From positions 1 to 64,000 of the forward strand of contig JAUYCF010000083.1 in the NCBI GenBank assembly GCA_030692355.1: DNA of 64,000 bases, read 5' to 3'. Position numbers and translations under genes: made by a program. The notes under the pieces are model-generated. The model made no database searches. It worked only from the letters and a program-made list of their open reading frames with translations, and was not told the DNA's origin. Each line of letters begins with the position of its first letter. Within the stretch, counting starts at the first letter, position 1. Below, in pieces: positions 36,550 to 45,293 of this stretch. The stretch comes from Thiobacillus sp. (GTDB lineage: Bacteria; Pseudomonadota; Gammaproteobacteria; Burkholderiales; Thiobacillaceae).

Positions 36550-36810
36550 ATGGTCGTTATTCGTCTTTCGCGCGGCGGCGCTAAAAACCGCCCCTTCTAC
36601 AACGTGGTGGTGGCCGATTCGCGCTGCCGCCGTGATGGCCGCTTCATCGAGCGCGTCGGCTTCTACAATCCGGTCGCCGCCGCGGGTTCCGAAGCACTGC
36701 GCCTGGATCAGGAGCGCATCAGCTACTGGACCGGCAACGGCGCGCAGCTGTCCGACACCGTCGCCCGCCTGGTCAAGCAGAACAAGTCCGCTGCCGCTGT
36801 CACTGCCTGA
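36550..36810 (+). CDS. rpsP: 30S ribosomal protein S16
   Basis: S16, 86 residues, a small-subunit assembly protein. The N-terminus [24 protein letters not shown] and the block [11 protein letters not shown] are diagnostic. First gene of rpsP-rimM-trmD-rplS, which runs to a clear terminator after rplS. A good promoter lies directly upstream. Confidence 0.99.
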   Translation: MVVIRLSRGGAKNRPFYNVVVADSRCRRDGRFIERVGFYNPVAAAGSEALRLDQERISYWTGNGAQLSDTVARLVKQNKSAAAVTA

Positions 36811-36839
36811 TTTCAATCGGGACAGCAGGGCCGAGATAC

Positions 36840-37346
36840 TTGAGCCAAGATAGCGACTGGATCGTGATGGGGCGCATCGCCGCCCCGTTCGGCATCAAGG
36901 GCTGGGTCAAGATCCAGACCTTCAGCGACGATCCGGCAACGCTGATGGATTTTGAATCCTGGCGCGTCGGACGCGGCGAGCAGCAGAAGCAATACACCGT
37001 CGAAGCCATCCAGGACCACAGCAACACCCTGGTCGCCAAACTGGTTGGCATCGACGACCGCGACGCGGCGTATGCCCTGCGCGGGCAGGAAATTTCGGTG
37101 GCGAAAAATGAGTTGCCGCCGCCGGAAGAAAACGAGTTTTACTGGTCCGACCTGATTGGCCTGAAAGCCGTCAATCGCGAAGGCATCGAACTCGGACGGG
37201 TGGACAGCCTGCTGGAAACCGGCGCGCACGACGTGCTGGTGATCAAAGGCACGCGCGAACACCTGATTCCGTTCGTCGCTGCCTTTGTCGGCAAGGTCGA
37301 TGTGGCAGGCGGGACGATCGAGGTGGACTGGGGCGAAGATTATTGA
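36840..37346 (+). CDS. rimM: ribosome maturation factor RimM
   Basis: RimM, 168 residues, binds S19 and assists maturation of the 30S head. An N-terminal RimM domain ([20 protein letters not shown]) is joined to a PRC-barrel ([16 protein letters not shown] and [13 protein letters not shown]). The TTG at 36840 gives the usual N-terminal length; the ATG at 36867 would start only at MGRIAA and is an alternative. Stop overlaps the trmD start (TGATG). Confidence 0.95.
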   Translation: MSQDSDWIVMGRIAAPFGIKGWVKIQTFSDDPATLMDFESWRVGRGEQQKQYTVEAIQDHSNTLVAKLVGIDDRDAAYALRGQEISVAKNELPPPEENEFYWSDLIGLKAVNREGIELGRVDSLLETGAHDVLVIKGTREHLIPFVAAFVGKVDVAGGTIEVDWGEDY

Positions 37347-38113
37347 TGCGCTTTGACGCCATCACGCTCTTCCCCGAAATGTTCGATGCAGTGCTGGACT
37401 CCGGCATCACCCGGCGGGCGCTGGATCGCGGGCTGTATCGGTTCAAGGCGTGGAATCCGCGCGACTTTACCGACGATCCGCACCGCACCGTGGATGACCG
37501 GCCCTATGGCGGCGGCCCCGGCATGCTGATGCAGGCCGAACCGCTGGATCGCGCGCTGAACGCCGTGCAGCAGGATCTGGCCAGCGAAAATTTGACGCCC
37601 TGGGTGGTGCATTTTTCCCCCCGCGGCCGCCAGCTCACGCACCAGCGGGTGATGGAACTGAAGGAAGCCGCGCTCAACCAGAATCGTGCATTGGTTTTAT
37701 TGTGCGGGCGGTACGAAGGAATCGATGAGCGCTTGTTGCAGCGCCGCGTGGACGAAGAAATCTCGCTGGGCGACTTTGTATTGTCGGGCGGCGAACTCCC
37801 CGCGCTGGCCCTGATGGATGCGATTATCCGGCTGCTGCCGGGCGCGTTGAACGACGCCGATTCGGCGCTGGAAGATTCCTTCGCCAACGGCTTGCTCGAC
37901 TGCCCGCACTACACCCGCCCCGAAGTCTGGCAGGGGGTGGCGGTGCCGGAAGTGTTGAAAAGCGGCAACCACGCCGCGATCGCCCAGTGGCGGTTGCAGC
38001 AGAGCCTGACGATCACGGCGACCCATCGCCCCGATCTGCTGGCGAAACGCGGCTTGTCGAAGCAGGAACAGGAACTTCTCGCGGCGCACCCGCCCGGTGC
38101 GCCGCGGAATTAA
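37346..38113 (+). CDS. trmD: tRNA (guanine37-N1)-methyltransferase
   Basis: TrmD, 255 residues, methylates G37 next to the anticodon and prevents +1 frameshifting. It is a SPOUT knot enzyme: [15 protein letters not shown] at the start, [31 protein letters not shown] and [20 protein letters not shown] in the knot, then [15 protein letters not shown]. Coupled to rimM by a one-base overlap and about 100 bp upstream of rplS. Confidence 0.98.
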   Translation: MRFDAITLFPEMFDAVLDSGITRRALDRGLYRFKAWNPRDFTDDPHRTVDDRPYGGGPGMLMQAEPLDRALNAVQQDLASENLTPWVVHFSPRGRQLTHQRVMELKEAALNQNRALVLLCGRYEGIDERLLQRRVDEEISLGDFVLSGGELPALALMDAIIRLLPGALNDADSALEDSFANGLLDCPHYTRPEVWQGVAVPEVLKSGNHAAIAQWRLQQSLTITATHRPDLLAKRGLSKQEQELLAAHPPGAPRN

Positions 38114-38116
38114 AGC

Positions 38117-38135
38117 GGCACGGTAACCCCGTGCC
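38117..38135 (+). other. hairpin in the trmD-rplS intergenic leader
   Basis: Seven-base perfect stem (38117-38123 with 38129-38135), 5-base loop, in the 102-bp gap before rplS. No T-run follows. It could be an RNA-processing or expression-balancing element; function is inference. Confidence 0.4.
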
Positions 38136-38215
38136 ATGTGAAACGGCGCGACGTCCGCCCGGGAGTCCAAACAGACCCGGTGGCGCACCTCTCCCGCCAG
38201 ATGCAAGGAAACATC

Positions 38216-38611
38216 ATGAACATCATCGAGCAACTCGAACAGGAAGAAATCGCCCGCCTGGGCAAAACCCTCCCCGACTTCGCCCCCGGCGACACCATCG
38301 TCGTCCAGGTGAAAGTGAAGGAAGGCACCCGCGAGCGTCTGCAGGCCTACGAAGGCGTCGTCATCGCCAAGCGCAACCGTGGCCTCAACTCCGCCTTCAC
38401 CGTGCGCAAGATCTCTGCCGGCGAAGGTGTCGAGCGCACCTTCCAGACCCATTCGCCGCTGGTCGCCAGCGTCGAAGTCAAGCGCCGCGGCGACGTCCGC
38501 CGCGCCAAGCTGTACTACCTGCGTCAGCGCTCCGGCAAGTCCGCCCGCATCAAGGAAAAGCTGCCCGCCCGCAAGGTCAAAGGCGGCACACCCGCTGTAG
38601 CTGCCGAATAA
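38216..38611 (+). CDS. rplS: 50S ribosomal protein L19
   Basis: L19, 131 residues, sits at the interface of the ribosomal subunits. Typical blocks are [46 protein letters not shown] and [23 protein letters not shown] 38216 with AAGGAA upstream is chosen over earlier in-frame codons that precede the family N-terminus. Last gene of the rpsP operon. Confidence 0.98.
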   Translation: MNIIEQLEQEEIARLGKTLPDFAPGDTIVVQVKVKEGTRERLQAYEGVVIAKRNRGLNSAFTVRKISAGEGVERTFQTHSPLVASVEVKRRGDVRRAKLYYLRQRSGKSARIKEKLPARKVKGGTPAVAAE

Positions 38612-38633
38612 GCAGTTTCCCCTGCCGCAACGC

Positions 38634-38665
38634 AAAACGCCCGCTTCATGCGGGCGTTTTTGTTT
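38634..38665 (+). terminator. rho-independent terminator of rpsP-rimM-trmD-rplS
   Basis: Eleven-base stem (38634-38644 with 38650-38660) around TTCAT, followed by a T-rich tract. It lies 22 bases after the rplS stop and just upstream of ogt. Confidence 0.9.
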
Positions 38666-38687
38666 GTGCCGGGCGCTAAAATGCGGC

Positions 38688-39158
38688 ATGCCTATCTACG
38701 ATGCCATTCTGGATGCGCCACCCTGCCACCTCGGCGCGATCTTCACCGGCGAAGCCCTGACACGGCTGGACCTTCTGCCTGTCGACACACCCGTCTCCGG
38801 ACAAACCAGCAGGCATGTCCGCCAGCTAGCCGACGAACTGGAAGCCTACTGGCACAATCCCGCCCACGCTTTCGACCTGCTCTTCGTGCCGGCCGGCACG
38901 CCGTTTCAACTGCGGGTGTGGCACGCGCTCATGGCCATTCCTGCCGGGCAGCCGACGACCTATGGCGCGCTGGCGAAACGGATCGGCACCGCGGCGCGCG
39001 CGGTCGGCCAGGCGTGCGCTTCGAATCCCTTGCCCATCCTCATTCCCTGCCACCGTGTGGTGGCGGCGAACGGCCCGGGCGGCTTCATGCATGCCTCCAG
39101 CGGCGCGCCGCTGGATGTGAAAACCTGGCTGCTGGCGCATGAACGACGCGCTGATTGA
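38688..39158 (+). CDS. ogt: methylated-DNA--[protein]-cysteine S-methyltransferase
   Basis: Suicide repair protein, 156 residues, moves the alkyl group from O6-alkylguanine to its own cysteine. The active-site motif is IPCHRVV with acceptor Cys121; FQLRVWHALMAIPAGQPTTYGALAKRIG and the arginine-finger region AARAVGQACASNP precede it. ATG 38688 (MPIYD) fits the Ogt N-terminus. Its 3' end overlaps xerD by 20 bp, so the two are probably co-transcribed. Confidence 0.95.
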   Translation: MPIYDAILDAPPCHLGAIFTGEALTRLDLLPVDTPVSGQTSRHVRQLADELEAYWHNPAHAFDLLFVPAGTPFQLRVWHALMAIPAGQPTTYGALAKRIGTAARAVGQACASNPLPILIPCHRVVAANGPGGFMHASSGAPLDVKTWLLAHERRAD

Positions 39159-40029
39159 CCGGTTCTGCGATCACCTGTGGCTGGAAGACGGGCTGGCCGA
39201 CCTGACGCTGGCGGCGTACCGGCGCGACTTGAAGACCTTTGGCGCCTGGCTTGAAAAAGAACGCAGCCATGCGCTAAATGCCGCCGTTGCGGGCGACATC
39301 GAAGCCTATCTGGCGTGGCGCTTTGCAGCTCGCGCGCAACCGCGCAGCGCAGCGCGCTACACCTCGGCGCTGAAGCGCTTTTATCGCTATCTGCTGCGCG
39401 AGAACCTGATCGCCTTTGACCCCACGCTCAATCTCGACAGCCCCAAGCTGCCGCGCTCGCTGCCGAAGACGCTGACCGAAACAGATGTGGAGCGCCTGCT
39501 CGACAGCGCCGATACCGTCACCCCGCTGGGACTGCGCGACCGCGCGATGCTGGAGACGCTGTATGCCACCGGCTTGCGGGTATCGGAACTGGTGGGGCTG
39601 AAGCTGACGGCGGTGAACCTCAACGACGGCGTGCTGCGCGTCACCGGCAAGGGCAACAAGGACCGGCTGGTGCCGCTGGGGGAGGAAGCAGTGAATTGGC
39701 TCAGGCGCTACCTGGCGGAGTCACGGTCGCTGCTGCTGGAAAGGCAGCTCTCCGATGCGGTGTTCGTGACCGCGCGCGGCGGCGGCATGACGCGGCAAGC
39801 GTTCTGGTATCTCATCAAGCGGCATGCCCGCACCGCCGGCATCACCCGCCCGCTGTCGCCGCATACCCTGCGCCACGCCTTCGCCACCCACCTGCTGAAC
39901 CACGGCGCCGACTTGCGGGTGGTGCAGATGCTGCTCGGCCACAGCGACATTTCCACCACGCAGATCTACACGCACGTCGCACGCGAACGGATGAAGCAGC
40001 TCCACGCGGCCCACCATCCACGCGGCTGA
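39139..40029 (+). CDS. xerD: tyrosine recombinase XerD
   Basis: XerD, 296 residues, resolves chromosome dimers at dif with XerC and FtsK. A SAM-like N-terminal DNA-binding domain (DHLWLEDGLADLTLAAYRRDL) is followed by the catalytic domain. The active set is Arg in ATGLRVSELVGL, Lys in GKGNKDRLVPLG, His and Arg in LSPHTLRHAFATHLL, His in LLGHSDISTTQIY, and the nucleophile Tyr in the same segment (QIYTHV). Overlaps ogt and ends one base before the convergent AstE-like gene. This is the housekeeping enzyme, not a phage integrase, judging by the motif match. Confidence 0.95.
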   Translation: MNDALIDRFCDHLWLEDGLADLTLAAYRRDLKTFGAWLEKERSHALNAAVAGDIEAYLAWRFAARAQPRSAARYTSALKRFYRYLLRENLIAFDPTLNLDSPKLPRSLPKTLTETDVERLLDSADTVTPLGLRDRAMLETLYATGLRVSELVGLKLTAVNLNDGVLRVTGKGNKDRLVPLGEEAVNWLRRYLAESRSLLLERQLSDAVFVTARGGGMTRQAFWYLIKRHARTAGITRPLSPHTLRHAFATHLLNHGADLRVVQMLLGHSDISTTQIYTHVARERMKQLHAAHHPRG

Positions 40030-40030
40030 C

Positions 40031-41044
40031 TCAGGCAGGTGTCCTGATCCGTTCCATCAGATAACACAGACAGTCCTGGCGGATCACCTGTTCGTCGCGC
40101 GTCAGCATCGCCGGCATCAGCGGCTTCCTCAAGGTGATCTCGCCGCGGCTGTAATCAAACAGGCGGTCGCCGATCTCTGCGCCGTTTTCATCCAGCGCCT
40201 GCAGCCTGGCCGGGCTGCCCGGCCGCACCCGGCCCAGCATGTCGCCGTGTTTCAGTTCGCGGAAATTGTAATGATCCAGCTCGGGCACAAAGTCGATGTC
40301 CGCGTCCGGCGCGACGAAACCGAAGCTGACCTGTTCCGGCACCTTGACCGTGGCCACGGTATGAAACAGGTCGACGTCATTCGGCGCCACCGGGTGCACC
40401 GGAAATTCGGACAGATGCAGGCAGGCTTCCATGAACGCGGCGGCATGCTCGACGCTGCCGGGCGTCCCCGGCTTGCCGCACTCCACCGTGACCGCCGGGC
40501 ACAACCCGGCGAAGGCGGCCGACTGCACGCCGCGCGGCCGGATGAAATAGACCACGATGCGCGAAAACAGGGCGGCGAGGTGCAGGAAGTCCTGCTCCAG
40601 CCGGTTGACGCAGGCGTAATGCGGGTTGAGTCCGGTGTTATTGTGGATGTCGATGCTGGCGAACACGCCGCGTGCGCGCATTGCGTCGACCACCTCCTGC
40701 ATCATCGCCGCTTCGGCCGGATGCGCTTCCTCGCCGCCCGGCCACACCCGGTTGTAGTCCGGCTGGCCGTCGAGGCGGCGCTGCCCTGTCCGTGCCGCCT
40801 CGACGTTGCCGATGAACAGCGACAGCGCGCGCGGCAGTTCGGCCATCGCAAATTTCTTCAGCACCGATTGTGCCGCCAGCCAGCCGGTGTCCTCGTTGCC
40901 GTGCAGCAGTACCGAAACAAAAATGGGCGGCATACGCCGGCCTGGCAGGTGGATCAATGTCGGCCCCGGCAGCACCTCGCCCAGCCGGGCAGCCGGGAGG
41001 TCCAGCAGGCCGGGCGGCAAGGCTTCGTATTGCGTCAGCATCAT
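40031..41044 (-). CDS. AstE/aspartoacylase-like zinc carboxypeptidase (copy 1)
   Basis: M14-family succinylglutamate desuccinylase/aspartoacylase-like protein, 337 residues. The zinc motif HGNE appears in VSVLLHGNEDTGW, with substrate-binding arginines and SIDIHNNTGLNPHYACV carrying the third zinc ligand histidine. AVTVECGKPGTPGS supplies the catalytic Glu. Such enzymes cleave N-acyl amino acids or related amides; the substrate is unknown. It starts 6 bp after the GCS2-like ligase, and a second M14-like gene lies beyond that ligase, suggesting a shared pathway. No other Ast pathway gene is present, so arginine catabolism is unlikely. Confidence 0.88.
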   Translation of the reverse strand: MMLTQYEALPPGLLDLPAARLGEVLPGPTLIHLPGRRMPPIFVSVLLHGNEDTGWLAAQSVLKKFAMAELPRALSLFIGNVEAARTGQRRLDGQPDYNRVWPGGEEAHPAEAAMMQEVVDAMRARGVFASIDIHNNTGLNPHYACVNRLEQDFLHLAALFSRIVVYFIRPRGVQSAAFAGLCPAVTVECGKPGTPGSVEHAAAFMEACLHLSEFPVHPVAPNDVDLFHTVATVKVPEQVSFGFVAPDADIDFVPELDHYNFRELKHGDMLGRVRPGSPARLQALDENGAEIGDRLFDYSRGEITLRKPLMPAMLTRDEQVIRQDCLCYLMERIRTPA

Positions 41045-41049
41045 GAAAC

Positions 41050-42480
41050 CTACCCCCACTGGTGCACCGGCGAACCGGAACGCTGGTTTTCCAGATAGTC
41101 GTCCATCATGCGGTGGACGTCGCCCCCCACCTGCGCGAGCCGTTGAAGCTGCCACGCCGATCCGGTCTGGCCGCTGCGCACCCGGGCTTCGACGACGCCC
41201 AGGTAATGCTCGATCTCGGCATCCGCCAGGCCGAAATCGCGCAACCCCTCGCGCGCCAGCGGCAGCCCCGCTTCGAGGAGGATGTCCTGCGCCAGATGGC
41301 GCCGGCCATCCAGCCAGGTCAGTTCGGCCTGCAGCCCATGGCGCGCGGCGGCATAAAAATTGGCGCGCGCGGCGGCAAAGGGAATGTCGGACTCGGCGAC
41401 CCGCGGCTGACGCGCCAGTGCATGCACCAGGCCGTAATACAGCGCCGCATTGGCGACCATGTCCAGCACCGTCGGGCCGCTGGGCAGCACCCGCTGCTCC
41501 AGCCGGACATGGCCCTGCCCGGCCGCATCGAATCCGATCAGCGGCCGCACCCAGCGCCAGATGGCGCCGTTGTGCAGACGCAGATGCGGAAATCGGGTCG
41601 CAGGCTCAACCTGGGGGATCGGCAGCAGCACCGGGTAATGTTCGAGGTTTTCCTCGAACAATTCCAGCGGGCTGCCCGCCACATAGCCGCGCCCGAAGGT
41701 CACGCGCCGCACCGTGGTTTCGGCCAGCCCGCCATAGCCGCCCAGTTCGACCGCCTGCTCAAACAGCGGCACCCGCGTTTCCTGCCACAGCCGCTGGCCG
41801 AACAGGAGCGGCGAATTGACGGCCGCCGCCAGCAACGGCGCGCAGCTGAGCAGCGAGGCGTTGTAGTAGCGGCCCGCCTTTTCATAAGGCACCTGAAGAT
41901 GCAGCTGAAACGAGGTGGTGGCGGCTTCCAGCATCACGTCGGGCCGGCTCAGGTGCAGCTGGTCCGCGCCCTCGATATCGATGCGGATGGGCGCGCCGCC
42001 GCGCTGCAGAAGCACCTGCGCATTGAGCACGTCGAAGCGCTTCATCGCCGACATGTTGGCCAGACACAGATCCTCGTCGCGGATGGTCGGCAGGATGCCG
42101 ATCATCGCCAGCGCCGTGTCCATGCCGTGCGCCACGTGCTGGCATGCGTCCCAGGTGGTCAGCAGGGATTCCTCCATCGCGGCCAGCACGCCCGCGCCCA
42201 TCTCCACCGGCGGCGCATTCAGTTCGACGTTGAAGCGGGAGAGCTCGGGGACCACCAGCGGATCGTTCAGCGCGCGCAGGTAGGGGACGTTGACCGGGCT
42301 GGGCCGCCCGGCGTGATCGAGCAGCCAGGCCTCGAGTTCGAACCCGGCTACGTAGCGCGTATCCTTGAACCCGCCGGCCTGGGCAAACGACCGCAGCGCT
42401 GCCGTTTCCTCCGCCAGGCGGGCGGAGAACTGCTCAAGATCCGCTTCCGAAAAGCGGGTGCGATCGATTTCCTGTCCCAT
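41050..42480 (-). CDS. GCS2-family glutamate-cysteine-ligase-like carboxylate-amine ligase
   Basis: A 476-residue ligase of the GCS2 (plant/YbdK-type) family, which makes amide bonds between a carboxylate, often the glutamate gamma-carboxyl, and an amine with ATP. The N-terminal YVAGFELEAWLLD, then RFNVELNAPPVEM, ADQLHLSRPDVMLEAATTSFQLHLQVP and VRLEQRVLPSGPT build the ATP-grasp-like metal site. It may be the cell's glutathione-type GshA or a ligase for another gamma-glutamyl-like product. Being sandwiched between two AstE-like hydrolases favours a synthesis/hydrolysis pair. Substrate unproven. Confidence 0.8.
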   Translation of the reverse strand: MGQEIDRTRFSEADLEQFSARLAEETAALRSFAQAGGFKDTRYVAGFELEAWLLDHAGRPSPVNVPYLRALNDPLVVPELSRFNVELNAPPVEMGAGVLAAMEESLLTTWDACQHVAHGMDTALAMIGILPTIRDEDLCLANMSAMKRFDVLNAQVLLQRGGAPIRIDIEGADQLHLSRPDVMLEAATTSFQLHLQVPYEKAGRYYNASLLSCAPLLAAAVNSPLLFGQRLWQETRVPLFEQAVELGGYGGLAETTVRRVTFGRGYVAGSPLELFEENLEHYPVLLPIPQVEPATRFPHLRLHNGAIWRWVRPLIGFDAAGQGHVRLEQRVLPSGPTVLDMVANAALYYGLVHALARQPRVAESDIPFAAARANFYAAARHGLQAELTWLDGRRHLAQDILLEAGLPLAREGLRDFGLADAEIEHYLGVVEARVRSGQTGSAWQLQRLAQVGGDVHRMMDDYLENQRSGSPVHQWG

Positions 42481-42559
42481 GCGCGCGCTCGACGGTTACT
42501 CCGTCGGTTGTTGTGGATCAGCCTTGACCATCATATCCGACCATCCATTTTTTCAGCCG

Positions 42560-43516
42560 TCACACCCGCGTGCTGCGCCGGGCGAGGTAAAACCACTCCT
42601 GTCCCGGCATTGCGTTGGGATTGGGGAAGACGATGTAGCCATCGCTATCCGCCAATACCGGCCTGCCGTCGTGGCGCGTGCCGATGACTTCCCCCGCACG
42701 CACCCGATCGAAGCTGGACCAGCCGCGCACAAAGGCATCTTCCGCATGGACGCGGTCGACGACCTGGTACAGGCGCAGGGCCTCGGTATCGGTCACCGGG
42801 GCCGGCGCGGGCGCGTCGCTCAGCCGCAGATGCGCAAGCGCATTGCGGATGGCGTGCCAGGCCACCTCGGGCGCGGCCGGATCGTCATGCTGGCCGCATT
42901 CCAGGGTGAGCGCGATTCCGCCCTGCGCGCGCATGTGCTCGGTCGTTCCCACACCGTAATGCACATCGGCCTCGCGCGACGACGCGCCGGCTGCCAGCCG
43001 GCGGGCGACGCCGGCGGCATAGGTGTCTAGCCAGCCATCGACGAAGCGGTGCACGCCCAGGCTCAGCGCCAGCGCGGTTTCCCCGGCCGCGCGCGCAAAC
43101 GGCTCCAGCGTGCCGCCGTTGTCTTGCGGCCCGAGCATGACGAAGGGCTGGCCGGCGGTATGAAACGAATGCAGGTCAAGCAGCGCGTCATGCTGCGCCA
43201 GCAGCGGACACAGCCAGTTGGCGATGCGGTCCTCGAACTCGGCCGGCGTGTCGGTCGGCGCCAGATTGCGGTTGAGGTTGCGGTCGCCCATGCGCTGGCG
43301 GCGGGCATAGGCCAGGGGATTGGTAATCGGAACGAAGGTGACGCTGCCCGCGACTATCCCCAACTGGCCGGATTCGATCTCCGCGATCACGCGGCGAATC
43401 GCCTGCGTGCCGCAGGTTTCGTTGCCGTGCACCGCGCCCAGCACGATCAGGCGCGCGCCCGGCGCCAGGCCGGTGAACGACACGGATTGAAAATGCAACG
43501 ACTCAAGCTCACTCAT
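42560..43516 (-). CDS. AstE/aspartoacylase-like zinc carboxypeptidase (copy 2)
   Basis: Second M14-family AstE-like protein, 318 residues and clearly divergent from copy 1. Zinc motif HGNE is in LGAVHGNETCGTQAIRR. GDRNLNRNLAPTD carries the substrate-binding arginine pair, LLDLHSFHTAGQP the third ligand, and ALTLECGQHDDP the catalytic Glu. The ATG at 43516 overlaps the stop of the TauE/SafE permease (ATGA). Likely an amidohydrolase on an acylated or amidated amino acid; the specific reaction cannot be stated. Confidence 0.87.
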   Translation of the reverse strand: MSELESLHFQSVSFTGLAPGARLIVLGAVHGNETCGTQAIRRVIAEIESGQLGIVAGSVTFVPITNPLAYARRQRMGDRNLNRNLAPTDTPAEFEDRIANWLCPLLAQHDALLDLHSFHTAGQPFVMLGPQDNGGTLEPFARAAGETALALSLGVHRFVDGWLDTYAAGVARRLAAGASSREADVHYGVGTTEHMRAQGGIALTLECGQHDDPAAPEVAWHAIRNALAHLRLSDAPAPAPVTDTEALRLYQVVDRVHAEDAFVRGWSSFDRVRAGEVIGTRHDGRPVLADSDGYIVFPNPNAMPGQEWFYLARRSTRV

Positions 43517-44250
43517 ACGCTTAGGGCCTTGAACAACAGCGACACGCTGGACACCAGCAACAATACACCGACCAGCCGCGTCATCTGCGCCTGGCTCAGG
43601 CCGACATGCGCCCGCCCGCCCAGGTAGAGCGCGCCCAGCACCAGCGGCAGCGCGACGAAATAGGCGATCCACACCTTGGCCGTCATCAGCAGCCCAGCCA
43701 CCAGAAAGCTGGCAATTCGCGTCAATCCCTCGGTAAAAAACAGCGCCGAAAAGGTCGCGCGCAAATCGCTCTTGTCGCGGATGCGATGGCTCAGATAAAT
43801 CACATACGGCGGCCCGCCGGTGCCGAACAATGCCCCGACGGTGCCACCGGTGAGCGCGGCCGGCACCGCCCAGCCGCGCGAGACCGGTTTTTCGCCGTGG
43901 ATATTGAACAGGCTGCGCAGCGCGAAGATGAAGACAAACCCGGCCAGCGCAATCAGCATGGGCCCGGGCGGCAGATTGACCAGCAGGCTGGTGCCCAGCA
44001 CCACCCCGACAACGCCGAACGGAATCAGCACGCCGATCTCGCCCCACTTCACGCGCTTGAAATTGAGGCCGCCGATCACGATCGACGCAGTGAAATCCAG
44101 CAACAGGATCAGCGGCACGACGAATTTCAGCGGCAGGAACAGCGCCAGCAAGGGCACCGAAATCAGCCCCGAGCCAAAACCGGTGATGCCGCGAATGAAA
44201 TACGCCGCCAGCAGGATGGCCGCCATCGCGGCCATGTGCTCAAAGCTCAC
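43513..44250 (-). CDS. TauE/SafE family sulfite exporter-like permease
   Basis: A polytopic membrane protein of 245 residues with about eight helices, of the TauE/SafE (DUF81) family associated with export of sulfite, sulfoacetate or related anions. Family repeats are FIRGITGFGSGLISVPLLAL near the N-terminus and GGTVGALFGTGGPPYVIYLSH in the second half. I choose the GTG at 44250 because it overlaps the folB stop (GTGA); ATG 44235 is the alternative. Its place between folB and an AstE-like hydrolase suggests transport of a substrate or product of that cluster, which is inference. Confidence 0.88.
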   Translation of the reverse strand: MSFEHMAAMAAILLAAYFIRGITGFGSGLISVPLLALFLPLKFVVPLILLLDFTASIVIGGLNFKRVKWGEIGVLIPFGVVGVVLGTSLLVNLPPGPMLIALAGFVFIFALRSLFNIHGEKPVSRGWAVPAALTGGTVGALFGTGGPPYVIYLSHRIRDKSDLRATFSALFFTEGLTRIASFLVAGLLMTAKVWIAYFVALPLVLGALYLGGRAHVGLSQAQMTRLVGVLLLVSSVSLLFKALSV

Positions 44251-44609
44251 AGGCGCGCGCCGCGCTCGATGGTGATGCCCAACTCCTTGATGCCCGGGAT
44301 GATGGCGAACTTGGTGACCGACACCCTCACCCACGGCGCGCCGAACTCATCCCGCACAATGGCGGCCACGTGCTCGGCGACCGACTCGACCAGGGTGATC
44401 GGCCGCGGCGCATTGTGCAGATAATCTTTCACCCGCTTGGCCACCGCGCCATAGTCGATGGTGTCGGCGACGTTGTCGGTGCCGCCGGCCTTGCTGTCCG
44501 GCAGGCCGATTTCGAGATCGAGCCGCACCGGCTGCGGCACTTTGCGTTCCCACTCGTATATGCCGATAATCAGCTCGAGACGAAAGTCCCGCAAAAATAG
44601 AATATCCAT
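44247..44609 (-). CDS. folB: dihydroneopterin aldolase
   Basis: FolB, 120 residues, converts dihydroneopterin to hydroxymethyl-dihydropterin in folate synthesis. The N-terminus DILFLRDFRLELIIGIYEWER, catalytic Glu in that segment, DTIDYGAVAKRVKDYL and LVESVAEHVAAIV are all family features. Divergent from plsY with 65 bp between starts, an arrangement frequent in proteobacteria. Probably first gene of a run into the TauE-like permease and the AstE/GCS2 cluster. Confidence 0.97.
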   Translation of the reverse strand: MDILFLRDFRLELIIGIYEWERKVPQPVRLDLEIGLPDSKAGGTDNVADTIDYGAVAKRVKDYLHNAPRPITLVESVAEHVAAIVRDEFGAPWVRVSVTKFAIIPGIKELGITIERGARL

Positions 44610-44674
44610 AGATTTCTTTATCCGCGACGCAGCCCCAAGGGCTCAACCAAACCTGCCATTTTACTGACTTCGCC

Positions 44675-45277
44675 ATGACCACGTTGCTGTTTGTTGCCGC
44701 CGCCTATCTGCTGGGCTCCATTTCGTTTGCCGTGATCGTCAGCCGTGCCATGCGCCTGCCCGACCCGCGCGAATACGGATCGGGCAATCCGGGGGCGACC
44801 AACATGCTGCGTTCCGGGCGCAAGGCGGCTGCCGTGCTGACGCTGCTCGGCGACACGTCGAAAGGCTGGGTGGCGGTGGTGGCGGCGCGCGCACTGGCGC
44901 CGCAATTCGGTCTCGACGACAGTGTCGTGCTGCTGTGCGCGCTGGCCGTGTTTATCGGCCACCTGTTCCCGGTGTTTTTCGGCTTCAAGGGCGGCAAGGG
45001 CGTCGCCACCGCGCTCGGCGTACTGGTCGGCCTCAATCCCTGGCTCGGGCTGGCGTGTTTGCTGACCTGGCTGTTGATGGCCGGGGTGTTCCGTATTTCC
45101 TCGCTCGCCGCGCTGACCACCGCGGTGCTCGCCCCGGTCTACGCCGGGCTGCTGATGGGCTGGGGACGCAGCGCGATTGCCGTGCTGGTGATCGCGCTGC
45201 TGCTGGTCTATCGTCATAAGCGCAACCTCATCAAACTGGTCAACGGCGAGGAAGGACGCATCGGCGTCCGCTCCTGA
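44675..45277 (+). CDS. plsY: acyl-phosphate:glycerol-3-phosphate acyltransferase
   Basis: PlsY, 200 residues, an inner-membrane enzyme that acylates glycerol 3-phosphate from acyl phosphate. The three signature loops are GSISFAVIVSRAMRLPDPREYGSGNPGATNMLR near the start, then GHLFPVFFGFKGGKGVATALG, and the KRNLIKLVNGEE end. Five or so membrane helices. Followed 16 bp later by an unknown membrane protein on the same strand. Confidence 0.97.
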   Translation: MTTLLFVAAAYLLGSISFAVIVSRAMRLPDPREYGSGNPGATNMLRSGRKAAAVLTLLGDTSKGWVAVVAARALAPQFGLDDSVVLLCALAVFIGHLFPVFFGFKGGKGVATALGVLVGLNPWLGLACLLTWLLMAGVFRISSLAALTTAVLAPVYAGLLMGWGRSAIAVLVIALLLVYRHKRNLIKLVNGEEGRIGVRS

Positions 45278-45293
45278 CCCGGCCCAACGAAAT

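Noticed and set aside
39139-40029. Phage or integron integrase
   Set aside because: The protein matches housekeeping XerD in length and motifs and sits next to ogt with no phage genes or attachment repeats.
40031-41044. Arginine succinyltransferase pathway (astE)
   Set aside because: No astA, astB, astC or astD nearby, and two divergent copies surround a GCS2 ligase instead.
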